Below are positions 8,591 through 16,014 of a stretch of DNA of 64,000 bases, piece after piece (positions within the stretch are counted from its first letter, which is position 1; each line of letters starts with the position of its first letter). Position numbers and translations under genes: made by a program. The stretch lies in assembly GCA_013204985.1 (NCBI GenBank), contig JABMLG010000001.1, positions 180,474 through 244,473 of the forward strand. The letters run 5' to 3'. Origin of the DNA: Microbacteriaceae bacterium VKM Ac-2855 (GTDB lineage Bacteria > Actinomycetota > Actinomycetes > Actinomycetales > Microbacteriaceae). Under the pieces are notes generated by a model. The model worked only from the letters and a program-made list of their open reading frames with translations, did not search any database and was not told the origin of the DNA.

Positions 8591-10003
8591 CTACGCGGTC
8601 GTGGCGGGTTCGCGGGACGCGGCGAGAGAGGTGCTCAGCTCGGCGGCGACGTCGCGTCCGATCCGGATCCCTCCGTCGACGTGTTGGTAGCCCTCTGCCG
8701 CGAGGTCGCTGCTGGCGAAACGGATCGGTCCGAGCGGCGCGCGCAGTTGCGCTCCCCAGCGGCTGAGTCCGCCGAGGTCGAAGCTGGCGGCGTACGCACC
8801 GCCGGTCCACTCCTCCGACACCCAGTCGCTCTCGAAATAGACCTCCGGGTTCAGCGCCTGTTCGCCGTAGTACGCGGCCAGCGATGCCAGGACGCGTTCG
8901 CGACGCTCGGATGCGGGCAGCGCGAGCAGCGCATCCGCCGTCTCCGCAGCGACGAAGCCGACCAGGGTGCCGCGGCTCTCCTCGACGCCGTCGTCATCGG
9001 AACCGGTGTTGTCGTACGCCTCGTGCACCTCCTGGAACGGGCTGAAGGCGGTGCCGGAGAGCCCGGCGTCGCGCCAGAACGGGGTCGAGTAGACGGCGTG
9101 CACCTTGATGACGAGGCCGAGCGAGAGGTGCTGGTGCATCTGCTGCCGGACAGGCGGCAGTGCCGGCACGTAGGCGATCCGCCCGTACAGGTTCGGGGGG
9201 ACGGCGACAACGGCGTACCGGGCGCGGACAGTGAGGCCGTCCGCGTGCAGCGCGACGCCGTCATCCGTCCACTCGAGGCGGTGCGCGACCGTGCCGAGGT
9301 GCACCCGGTCACCCAGCGCCGCAGCAAGTCGCAGGGGGACCTGCTGCAAGCCCCCGACGACGCGACGGTCGAGGATGAAGTCGGCGTCGACCAGGTTGCG
9401 GAACCCTCCGGCGCTCGCAGCCATCAGCAGCGCCTGCAGCACGGAGAACGAGTGCGCCGGTTTGGTCAGCATCGCCTCGGCCAGGTAGAGGGCGACGTTC
9501 GCCCGCGCCTCCGCATCCTCGGAGCGCTCGTCGAGCCAGGAGCTCAGCGACTGCGCATCGAGCTCAGCCGCGCGCGGATGCGCCCACGGCGAAGCAGGAT
9601 CGATCTCGGCCGTGAGATCGTCGATCTCGGCGACGAGGCGCTCGATCTCGGCCTGGGTCTCGGCGCTCGTCGGGAAGAGTTCGCCGGTGAACCGCGTAGC
9701 CGTGCCCTCCGCATCGACGTACACGCTCTCGCCCTCGCGATATCGAGGGTAGGTGCTCAGGCCGAGGTGTTCGAGCGTCTGGAGCAGAGCGGTCTGGTCG
9801 GGGGAGACCCACTGTCCACCGAGTTCGAGTCGAGCGCCGTCGATGGTCTCCGTCCGCAGTCGACCGCCGATGCGATCGCGGGCTTCGACGACCACCGTCT
9901 CGTATCCGGCGCTCTGCAACTCCGTCGCGATCGTGAGACCGGTGACGCCGGCTCCGACGATCACGACGTCGCAGGTCAGTTCGGTGGCAGCGGCGTCGTT
10001 CAT
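8591..10003 (-). CDS. Flavin monoamine oxidase, probable putrescine oxidase
   Basis: 470-aa FAD-dependent amine oxidase. The N-terminal dinucleotide motif VVIVGAGVTGLTIA (about residues 13-26) is followed by the family signature DRIGGRLRTE and by LGGQWVSPDQ. The C-terminal FAD motif is LGPIRFASSDLA...GYQHVDGGIR-like, as in actinobacterial putrescine oxidases. It would convert putrescine with oxygen to 4-aminobutanal, ammonia and hydrogen peroxide. The ATG overlaps the amidase stop (ATGA), and the amidase upstream makes putrescine, so the operon context supports this substrate over other amines. No signal peptide, so cytoplasmic. Confidence 0.85.
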   Translation of the reverse strand: MNDAAATELTCDVVIVGAGVTGLTIATELQSAGYETVVVEARDRIGGRLRTETIDGARLELGGQWVSPDQTALLQTLEHLGLSTYPRYREGESVYVDAEGTATRFTGELFPTSAETQAEIERLVAEIDDLTAEIDPASPWAHPRAAELDAQSLSSWLDERSEDAEARANVALYLAEAMLTKPAHSFSVLQALLMAASAGGFRNLVDADFILDRRVVGGLQQVPLRLAAALGDRVHLGTVAHRLEWTDDGVALHADGLTVRARYAVVAVPPNLYGRIAYVPALPPVRQQMHQHLSLGLVIKVHAVYSTPFWRDAGLSGTAFSPFQEVHEAYDNTGSDDDGVEESRGTLVGFVAAETADALLALPASERRERVLASLAAYYGEQALNPEVYFESDWVSEEWTGGAYAASFDLGGLSRWGAQLRAPLGPIRFASSDLAAEGYQHVDGGIRIGRDVAAELSTSLAASREPATTA

Positions 10004-10965
10004 CGTGGGTCCTTCGGGTCGATCGGCGCGAGAAGAGCGCCGTAGCTGTCGGGGCGGCGGGTGCGCAGGAACGGGAAGAGGGTGAGCCAGTCGGTGCGCT
10101 GAGCGAGATCGAGCGACGCGAGGAGCACGGCATCCGCATCTCTCGGTGCGCGGACGAGGATGCGGCCGTAGGGGTCGGAGATGAAGGAGGAGCCATAGAA
10201 CGTGATCAGGCCCTCGTCACCCCACCGGTTGGGCACCACCATGAAGGTGCCGTTGGCGATGCCGTGGCCGACGATCACCTGGCGCCAGAGCGGCTCGGTG
10301 TCGAATTCGGGGTGGTCGGGCTCGGAGCCGATCGCGGTGGGATAAGCGAGGACCTCCGCGCCGGCGAGGGCGTAGGCCCGAGCGACCTCCGGGAACCACT
10401 CGTCCCAGCAGGTGGGCAGGCCGACGCGCGCGCCGCTCGGCACCGGCAGGGTGTGCACCGGGTACGCGTCCTGCGCAGGTCCGGGTCGGAAGTAGTGGTC
10501 TTCGTAGTAGCCCGCCGTGACGGGGATGTGCAGCTTGCGCGTGCGCGCGAGAACCATGCCATCGGGGGCGACGAGCACCGCGGTGTTCAAGCCGCGGCCG
10601 TCGCCCGCATCCGCCCGTTCGAAGAGGGAGGCGTGCACGAGAGCCCCCGTCTCGGCGGCGAGCCTGGTCGCGAAGGCGACGGTGCGGCCGGTCTCGAGAT
10701 GCTCGGCGGTGGCGGCCGCATCGCCGCTCGGCCGCGTATCGGCGGGGTAGCGCGAGAGGGTGAGTTCGGGCAGGAAGACGATCTCGGCACCGGCTTCGCG
10801 CGCGGTGCGGATGCCGTCCGCGAGGACGGCCTCGTGCTCCTCGGGGTCGCTGTGCCAGCGCGTCTGCACCGCTCCGACGACCAGGGGCGATCGTGACGTA
10901 CCGTCGAGGTCTGCCGCCTTGACGCGGGCGGGTGAGCCGAGCGGATCGGCGGTGATGAGCTGCAC
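10000..10965 (-). CDS. aguB: N-carbamoylputrescine amidase (nitrilase superfamily)
   Basis: 321-aa carbon-nitrogen hydrolase. The catalytic triad is visible as Glu in EIVFLPELTLSRY, Lys in ARTRKLHIPVT and Cys in LPTCWDEWFPE; the last matches the ICWDQWFPE-type motif of AguB. It would hydrolyse N-carbamoylputrescine to putrescine, carbon dioxide and ammonia. GTG at 10965 is preferred because AGGAG precedes it by 5 nt; a GTG at 10980 in the same frame has no such site. The gene is first in an operon with the amine oxidase and is divergent from agmatine deiminase, giving the complete agmatine to putrescine route. Confidence 0.87.
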   Translation of the reverse strand: MQLITADPLGSPARVKAADLDGTSRSPLVVGAVQTRWHSDPEEHEAVLADGIRTAREAGAEIVFLPELTLSRYPADTRPSGDAAATAEHLETGRTVAFATRLAAETGALVHASLFERADAGDGRGLNTAVLVAPDGMVLARTRKLHIPVTAGYYEDHYFRPGPAQDAYPVHTLPVPSGARVGLPTCWDEWFPEVARAYALAGAEVLAYPTAIGSEPDHPEFDTEPLWRQVIVGHGIANGTFMVVPNRWGDEGLITFYGSSFISDPYGRILVRAPRDADAVLLASLDLAQRTDWLTLFPFLRTRRPDSYGALLAPIDPKDPR

Positions 10966-11094
10966 GAGATCTCCTGTCACGATTCCTGCGCAGCGACGTT
11001 ATCACGAGGCTTCGTCCGATTGCGCGACGGATACCGCGGTGAGATGCGGTCTGTGCAACAGTTTCCGTAGCGCTGCGGTGGAAAGGTGGCATGC

Positions 11095-12123
11095 ATGGAC
11101 GGTTGGACGATGCCGGCGGAGGGTGACCCGCACGAACGGACCTGGATGGCGTGGCCGAGCGGCGGCTACACATTGGGGGAGTCCGCGAGCGCGGCGGAAG
11201 AGGCGCGAGACACGTGGGCGGCGGTCGCCAACGCTGTCGCCGCTTTCGAGCCCGTGTCCATCCTGGTCCCGCGCGATGAACGCGACGAAGCCCATCGCCG
11301 CCTCTCCGCCGAGATCACGGTGCACGATGCCGAGCTCGACGACGCGTGGATGCGCGACATCGGGCCGACCTTCGTCCGTGACGTCGACGGGGAGTTGGCC
11401 GCAGTCGACTGGGTGTTCAACGGATGGGGGCAGCAGGAGTGGGCGTCCTGGTCGCGTGACGCTCGGATCGGTCGCCGGGTGGCGGAGCTCGCTGGTGTGC
11501 CGGTCGTCGAATCCGAACTGGTCAACGAGGGCGGCGGCATCCACGTCGACGGTGATGGCACCGTTCTCGCCACCCGCACGGTTCAGCTCGACCCTGGTCG
11601 CAACCCGGCACTCACGGCGAAGGATGTGGAGGACGAGTTCGCGCGGACGCTGGGCGCCTCGACGACCGTGTGGCTGCCGCGAGGCCTGACTCGGGATTCC
11701 GACCGCTTCGGCACCCGTGGGCACGTCGACATCGTCGCGACGCTCACCGCCCCCGGAACCCTACTGCTGCACGAGCAACCGGATCCGTCGCACCCGGATG
11801 CGCTCCTCGTCCGAGAGATCGAGGCGGCGCTGCGTTCGCAACGCGATGCGCGAGGTCGGGAGTTCGAGATCGTGCCGCTACCGGCGCCGACCGTCGTGCG
11901 CGACGCCGAGGGCTTCGTCGACTACAGTTACGTGAATCACGCGCTGGTCAACGGCGGTGTGGTCGCCTGCGCGTTCGGGGATCCGAACGACGCCCGAGCG
12001 GCAGCGATCCTCGCCGAGATGTATCCGGGGCGCCGAGTGGTCTCCATCGACGCCCGCCCGTTGTTCGCCCGCGGCGGAGGGATCCACTGCATCACCCAGC
12101 ATCAACCGGCGACCGCCTCGTAG
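11095..12123 (+). CDS. aguA: Agmatine deiminase
   Basis: 342-aa enzyme of the peptidyl-arginine deiminase-like fold that converts agmatine to N-carbamoylputrescine and ammonia. The N-terminus MPAEGDPHERTWMAWP is the family hallmark; DAWMRDIGPTFV, NEGGGIHVDGDG and the C-terminal FARGGGIHCITQHQP, containing the nucleophilic cysteine, are all present. ATG at 11095 is used; an in-frame GTG at 11086 is possible. Divergent from aguB with about 130 bp between the starts, so the two transcription units probably share control. Downstream the DUF1992 gene follows by 9 nt. Confidence 0.92.
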   Translation: MDGWTMPAEGDPHERTWMAWPSGGYTLGESASAAEEARDTWAAVANAVAAFEPVSILVPRDERDEAHRRLSAEITVHDAELDDAWMRDIGPTFVRDVDGELAAVDWVFNGWGQQEWASWSRDARIGRRVAELAGVPVVESELVNEGGGIHVDGDGTVLATRTVQLDPGRNPALTAKDVEDEFARTLGASTTVWLPRGLTRDSDRFGTRGHVDIVATLTAPGTLLLHEQPDPSHPDALLVREIEAALRSQRDARGREFEIVPLPAPTVVRDAEGFVDYSYVNHALVNGGVVACAFGDPNDARAAAILAEMYPGRRVVSIDARPLFARGGGIHCITQHQPATAS

Positions 12124-12132
12124 GCTGGAGGC

Positions 12133-12744
12133 ATGGCACGCCGGAGACCGCGCAGCGATGTGCGACTGGACGCCGCCCGTTACGTGGTTGATCGCCTGAC
12201 CGACGCGGATCGGAGCCTGGAGGATCCGCCGGAGCCGGAGCAGACCGGTCAAGCGACAATGGACCAGCGCGCCCAGTACGTCGAGATCGCGATCCAGCAG
12301 GCGATGAGGCGGGGCGATTTCGACGACCTTCCCGGTGCAGGCAAACCGCTGGCCGACCTCGGCAGCACGTATGACCCGGACTGGTGGATCCGCCGCAAGA
12401 TCGAGCGCGAGCAGCTGACCGGTCTGGGTCCGCCGGCGCTGACGCTGCGCACCGAGAACGCGGCGCTGGACGAACGGCTCGACGCGACGCATTCGGAGTC
12501 GCGGGTGCGCGAGATCCTCGATGACTTCAATCGCCGGATCGTGGAGGCGCGCCGCCAGCTGCAGGGTGGCCCTCCGGTGGTCACGCCGCTGCGCGACGTG
12601 GAAGACGAAGTCGCAGCGTGGCGGCACCGACGGGACGAGCGCCGAAAGGTTCGAGACGAGCAACGCGCAGCCCAGGAGGCGGCGCTCGCCGCGATGTCGT
12701 GGCGGGAGCGGCGTCGCGCGCGCCGCGACGCCGGGCGACGCTGA
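12133..12744 (+). CDS. DUF1992 domain protein
   Basis: 203 aa, highly charged. The conserved DUF1992 block (a region also found in DnaJ subfamily C member 28 proteins) covers about residues 40-110: QYVEIAIQQAMRRGDFDDLP, GAGKPL, then DPDWWIRRKIEREQ. The C-terminal third is a predicted coiled coil that ends in an Arg-rich tail (MSWRERRRARRDAGRR). Biochemical function is unknown. It starts 9 nt after the agmatine deiminase stop with GGAGGC upstream, so it may be cotranscribed, though the family is widespread and unlikely to be part of agmatine use. Confidence 0.8.
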   Translation: MARRRPRSDVRLDAARYVVDRLTDADRSLEDPPEPEQTGQATMDQRAQYVEIAIQQAMRRGDFDDLPGAGKPLADLGSTYDPDWWIRRKIEREQLTGLGPPALTLRTENAALDERLDATHSESRVREILDDFNRRIVEARRQLQGGPPVVTPLRDVEDEVAAWRHRRDERRKVRDEQRAAQEAALAAMSWRERRRARRDAGRR

Positions 12745-12813
12745 GTCGCACGCGTCGTACGTGCGAGTCCCCGCGGCGGGCTAGCGTGGTGACGACGGAT
12801 GAGGAGTACGGAC

Positions 12814-13329
12814 GTGTTGAGCGAAGACGACGACGTGGACTCGGTCATCGACGCCTGGGCGTCGGTGCTGCCGGACGTCGACTTCGCGCCGCTGGACGTG
12901 GTCTCCCGACTGAGGCGGCTCGGGCCGCGTCTGCTCGAGGTGCGGCGACGCTCGTTCGCCGCGAGCGACCTGCGCCCGTCCGAATTCGAACTGATGTCGA
13001 TCCTGCGCCAGCACGGTGAACCGGGCATGACGCCGTCGGCACTCGCGGCGCGCCTCGAGATCACGAGTGGCAACCTCTCGGCGCGCCTCGATCGCCTCGC
13101 GACGCGTGGGCTGATTTCACGTCGGCAGAACGACGCGGATGCTCGCAGCAAGATCGTCTCGCTGACGCCGCGCGGAGGCGGCCGGGTCGATGACGCGATG
13201 CGCGCGCTGGTGGCGGCTGAGAGTGAAGTGCTGGCGGAACTGAGTCGGCCCCAGGCGGCGACCCTCATCGAGTCGCTGCGGATCATCGGTCGTTCGCTCG
13301 ACCAGACCGAGGCCGTCCGACCTCGCTAA
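12814..13329 (+). CDS. MarR-family transcriptional regulator
   Basis: 171-aa winged helix-turn-helix repressor. The recognition region is TPSALAARLEITSGNLSARLDRLATRG (read in pieces: ALAARLEITSGNLSARLD then LATRGLISR), and the wing is RRQNDADARSKIVSLTPRG with the family DxR-S motif. GTG at 12814 is chosen because GAGGAG lies 7 nt upstream; ATG at 12799 in the same frame would overlap that site. It is followed after 135 bp by the I36-lipoprotein-exporter operon, whose promoter carries a short palindrome over the -10 element, so this regulator is a candidate for controlling it (inference). The effector is unknown. Confidence 0.85.
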   Translation: MLSEDDDVDSVIDAWASVLPDVDFAPLDVVSRLRRLGPRLLEVRRRSFAASDLRPSEFELMSILRQHGEPGMTPSALAARLEITSGNLSARLDRLATRGLISRRQNDADARSKIVSLTPRGGGRVDDAMRALVAAESEVLAELSRPQAATLIESLRIIGRSLDQTEAVRPR

Positions 13330-13389
13330 TCGGCGTAACTCGTCGCCGGCGACGCTCGACGCCCGCGTGCGGCGCGGCGAGCAAGGTGC

Positions 13390-13418
13390 TTGCGTTCGAA
13401 TACCCATACCAGTATGTT
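13390..13418 (+). promoter_or_regulatory. Predicted promoter of the I36/exporter operon with overlapping palindrome
   Basis: TTGCGT (13390-13395), a 17-nt spacer and TATGTT (13413-13418). The sequence CATAC-CA-GTATG (13405-13416) is an inverted repeat that covers the start of the -10 element and could be an operator. The stretch is much more AT-rich than its surroundings. Confidence 0.5.
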
Positions 13419-13464
13419 CCCGCTGGGGAACTGATTGGTTCTCCGCCGAGTTCCGAAGGTGGGA

Positions 13465-13872
13465 ATGATGAAGTATTCCAAACGCAAGTTACTGTCACTC
13501 GCGGCGACGGCAACGATAGGGGTTGGCCTCGCAGTAGTCGCTGCTGCGCCGGCTCAGGCTGATGCGTGGGGTGACTCGTGCGTGTACGTCTGTCTCATGG
13601 AGAACGTGAATTTCGGTGGAAACATGACGTTCACCGATCCGAATAAGGCCACGCTGCGGGGGGATTGGTGGAACGATCAGGCGTCGTCGGTTGCGACCAA
13701 GGTATATCCGACGCGGTTCTGGCAGAACGAGAACTACACGGGCTACCCAGGCTGCACTTTCGCCGTCCCGGCTCGCGCCTCCGCGAATGATCTGCGCAAC
13801 AAGCCGTGCAGCGATCCCAATCCGCAGATCGCGATGAACGACGAGATCTCGAGCTGGCGGATCGGCGGTTGA
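13465..13872 (+). CDS. Secreted I36-type peptidase inhibitor / beta-gamma-crystallin-like protein
   Basis: 135-aa preprotein. A Sec signal peptide spans residues 1-32 (KRKLL, hydrophobic core, cleavage after AQA). The mature 103 residues contain two crystallin-like motifs: MENVNFGGNMTF...WWNDQASSVATK and WQNENYTGYPGCTF...MNDEISSWRI, each with the aromatic-N-F/Y-x-G and ND-x-SS pattern seen in family I36 inhibitors and beta-gamma crystallins. Four cysteines (C39, C43, C97, C115) could form two disulfides. AAGGTGGG precedes two adjacent ATGs; the first is used. It opens a coupled operon with a lipoprotein and a MacAB-like exporter. Whether it inhibits a protease, binds calcium, or is an antagonistic effector cannot be decided from sequence. 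Confidence 0.75.
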   Translation: MMKYSKRKLLSLAATATIGVGLAVVAAAPAQADAWGDSCVYVCLMENVNFGGNMTFTDPNKATLRGDWWNDQASSVATKVYPTRFWQNENYTGYPGCTFAVPARASANDLRNKPCSDPNPQIAMNDEISSWRIGG

Positions 13873-14792
13873 CTCGGCACCCGACCAGCGCCAGGTCGCT
13901 ACCGTTCCTCGCCGGAGGTCTCCTGATCGCGTTGGGGATCACCGCGTGCTCGGGGTCCACCATTTCCGAGCCGCGAGAAGCGTCGGCGATTCCGCTCGCG
14001 GAACCGACGTACGAGAACCTCGCTCCCGATCAGTCGATCCATGCGGTGCTCGATGAGGCGACCGAGACGATCCATCTTCCGCTCGAGAAGTACTACATGA
14101 CCTCGCAGGAGGCGCTGATGGTGCAGCATGTGAACGATCTGCGCATCGATGAATGCCTGTCGCGATCCGGCCGACACTACGCACCCGTGCAGGCAGCATG
14201 GCAGGATGGTGTAGCGAGCCCGAACCGGCAGTATGGGATCTGGAGCGTGACCAACGCGGCCAGATACGGCTACGACCTCCCAACGGATGGGTACACAGCG
14301 AGTGTCACGGCACTCATCGCAGAGACCGGGATTCCGGACCCGGCCCAGACGGCTGCGGAGGACAAGTGCGCTGCATCCATCGACAATCTCGCGGTCTATT
14401 ACTACGGTTCCGGGAACTACGACGATGCGAGCCTGTTCATGAAGGTCGTCGACGACGGCGTTGCGGGTGGCTCAGCCGCCGCGGGACGAAGCGAATCGTT
14501 CCCGATTCTGCGACAGAAACTGGTCGACTGCCTGCAGGAACAGGGGATTTCCGTCGCTGACGGTCAATGGTTCACTCCTGAGATCCCGGCCGACGAGGAG
14601 CGGGCGGTGAAGGTCGCGGTGGCCGACGCCCAGTGCCATCAGTCCACGGGGATCACGCAGGGGCTCTCCGATGTCGAGGCTCAGTACCAAGCCGCCTATG
14701 AGACGGAGCATGAGACAGAACTCGCCGCGATCAAGACGAGGGTCGATGCGATCGTGGACGAAGCCGAGGACTACCTTGCGAAGCACGGGTGA
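13869..14792 (+). CDS. Predicted lipoprotein of unknown function in exporter operon
   Basis: 307 aa beginning at a TTG (13869) that overlaps the previous stop codon as TTGA. The first 30 residues form a lipoprotein signal (LPFLAGGLLIALG) with lipobox ITAC followed by SGS. The mature part is acidic and contains four further cysteines in the contexts DECLSRSG, EDKCAASID, LVDCLQEQG and DAQCHQSTG, suggesting disulfides outside the membrane. The last 40 residues are a predicted helix rich in Glu and Ala. I do not recognise a family. Upstream reading frame extends into the previous gene, but no good start lies there. Overlap on both sides indicates obligate coupling with the secreted protein and the adaptor. 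Confidence 0.65.
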   Translation: MTRHPTSARSLPFLAGGLLIALGITACSGSTISEPREASAIPLAEPTYENLAPDQSIHAVLDEATETIHLPLEKYYMTSQEALMVQHVNDLRIDECLSRSGRHYAPVQAAWQDGVASPNRQYGIWSVTNAARYGYDLPTDGYTASVTALIAETGIPDPAQTAAEDKCAASIDNLAVYYYGSGNYDDASLFMKVVDDGVAGGSAAAGRSESFPILRQKLVDCLQEQGISVADGQWFTPEIPADEERAVKVAVADAQCHQSTGITQGLSDVEAQYQAAYETEHETELAAIKTRVDAIVDEAEDYLAKHG

Positions 14793-16014
14793 ACTCGCTG
14801 CCCCGAGCGGGCGGGCGCGGCCCGGATGGGTTGCACGCCCGTGGCTGATCCTCGGGTTCGTCGCAGTGATGATCGCGGTCGCGGCCAGTGCTTTTCTCCT
14901 CGGTTCTCAGGTGGCGACCCCGGAGTCGGCGGCTGTGAGCGCCTCCGAAGAGATCATTCCCGTCGATGCAACGGTCGAGATGCGCTCCGTCGGCGCGGTG
15001 AGGCGGCTCCAGGGGTCCGTCGTCGCCGGCACGATGATGAGCGTCGAGGCGGTTCGGCCCGCCGACACGGCGCGTGCAGTCGTCACAGCGCGAGGCGTCG
15101 AGCCGGGGGATGCCGTCTCATCAGGGTCGGTGCTGGCCATCATTTCCGGGCGGCCGGTGATCGCCTTGAGCATGGCCGTCCCGCTCTACCGCGATCTCCG
15201 CCTCGGAGAGGAGGGTGATGACGTCTCCGCGTTCCAGCGTGCTCTGGCTGACGCCGGACTCGACGTAGAGGACACCGGCATCGTCGACTGGCAGACGCAA
15301 CAGGGCATTCGTGAGCTCTACGATCGCGTCGACGCCGATGCGCCCGGTGGAGACGGAACCTCGACGTACGTGGACATACAGGAGCTCGTCTTCTTACCAA
15401 GCGTCACGGCGTCCGTGAGCGAGATCGCGGAGGTCGGCACGACCCTCGGCGAGACGACAATGGTCTCGGGCCCGACTAGCGATCCGTCCACCTCCTCCAC
15501 CTCGGCGCCGACGGCTGCGGCCGCCGCGCCGGTCAGTGGCAGTTCGACGGGTGAGACGCTCGCGACCTTACAGATCGCGCCGAACAGGATCACCGCGCAC
15601 GCCACGGTCCTCGATGCCGATGCTTTTCCCGTTGGACAGATGGTGACCGTCAGCGCAGCGGCCGGAGCATCGTCCAGGAGCACCGTGACCGCCGTCGGCC
15701 CATTCTCCAACGGCGGCAATGACGGCGCGGGCTACGACCTCACGATCGACCTCGGAGATGCGCCCGCTGGAACTCTCTCGATCGGCGCTTCTGTGCAGGT
15801 GACGACGACCACCGACAGCACCGAGGGACCTGCGGTCCCTCTCGTCGCTATCCGCCAGTCGGGAGGCAAGACGTTCGTCCAACCCTCGCCTACGGCGGGA
15901 TCCACACCCCCGCCGATGGTGGAGGTCGTCATCCTGCGTCAGGCCGACGGCTGGGCGGCGATCGAGCCCGGAGACGCGCTTCCGGTCGGAACGAGCGTCA
16001 GAGTCTCACCATGA
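14776..16014 (+). CDS. MacA/HlyD-like periplasmic adaptor with peptidoglycan-binding-like region
   Basis: 412 aa. TTG at 14776, preceded by GAGGA at 5 nt, is the likely start and overlaps the lipoprotein gene by 17 nt. One membrane helix at about residues 19-41 (LILGFVAVMIAVAASAFLLG). The outside part has an adaptor-type beta-barrel/lipoyl split (GAVRRLQGSVVAG ... PGDAVSSGSVLAIISGRPV), then a short peptidoglycan-binding-like helical segment (YRDLRLGEEGDDVSAFQRAL, ADAGLDVEDTG), an Ala/Ser/Thr linker (about 225-260) and a second barrel region (ITAHATVLDADAFPVGQMV). Such proteins couple MacB-type ABC exporters to the wall in Gram-positive bacteria. Its stop overlaps the exporter start (ATGA). 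Confidence 0.75.
   Translation: MRSTGELAAPSGRARPGWVARPWLILGFVAVMIAVAASAFLLGSQVATPESAAVSASEEIIPVDATVEMRSVGAVRRLQGSVVAGTMMSVEAVRPADTARAVVTARGVEPGDAVSSGSVLAIISGRPVIALSMAVPLYRDLRLGEEGDDVSAFQRALADAGLDVEDTGIVDWQTQQGIRELYDRVDADAPGGDGTSTYVDIQELVFLPSVTASVSEIAEVGTTLGETTMVSGPTSDPSTSSTSAPTAAAAAPVSGSSTGETLATLQIAPNRITAHATVLDADAFPVGQMVTVSAAAGASSRSTVTAVGPFSNGGNDGAGYDLTIDLGDAPAGTLSIGASVQVTTTTDSTEGPAVPLVAIRQSGGKTFVQPSPTAGSTPPPMVEVVILRQADGWAAIEPGDALPVGTSVRVSP

Noticed and set aside
12746..12766. Small palindrome TCGCACG...CGTGCGA after the DUF1992 gene
   Set aside because: Only 7 bp arms and no T-run; too weak to call a terminator.
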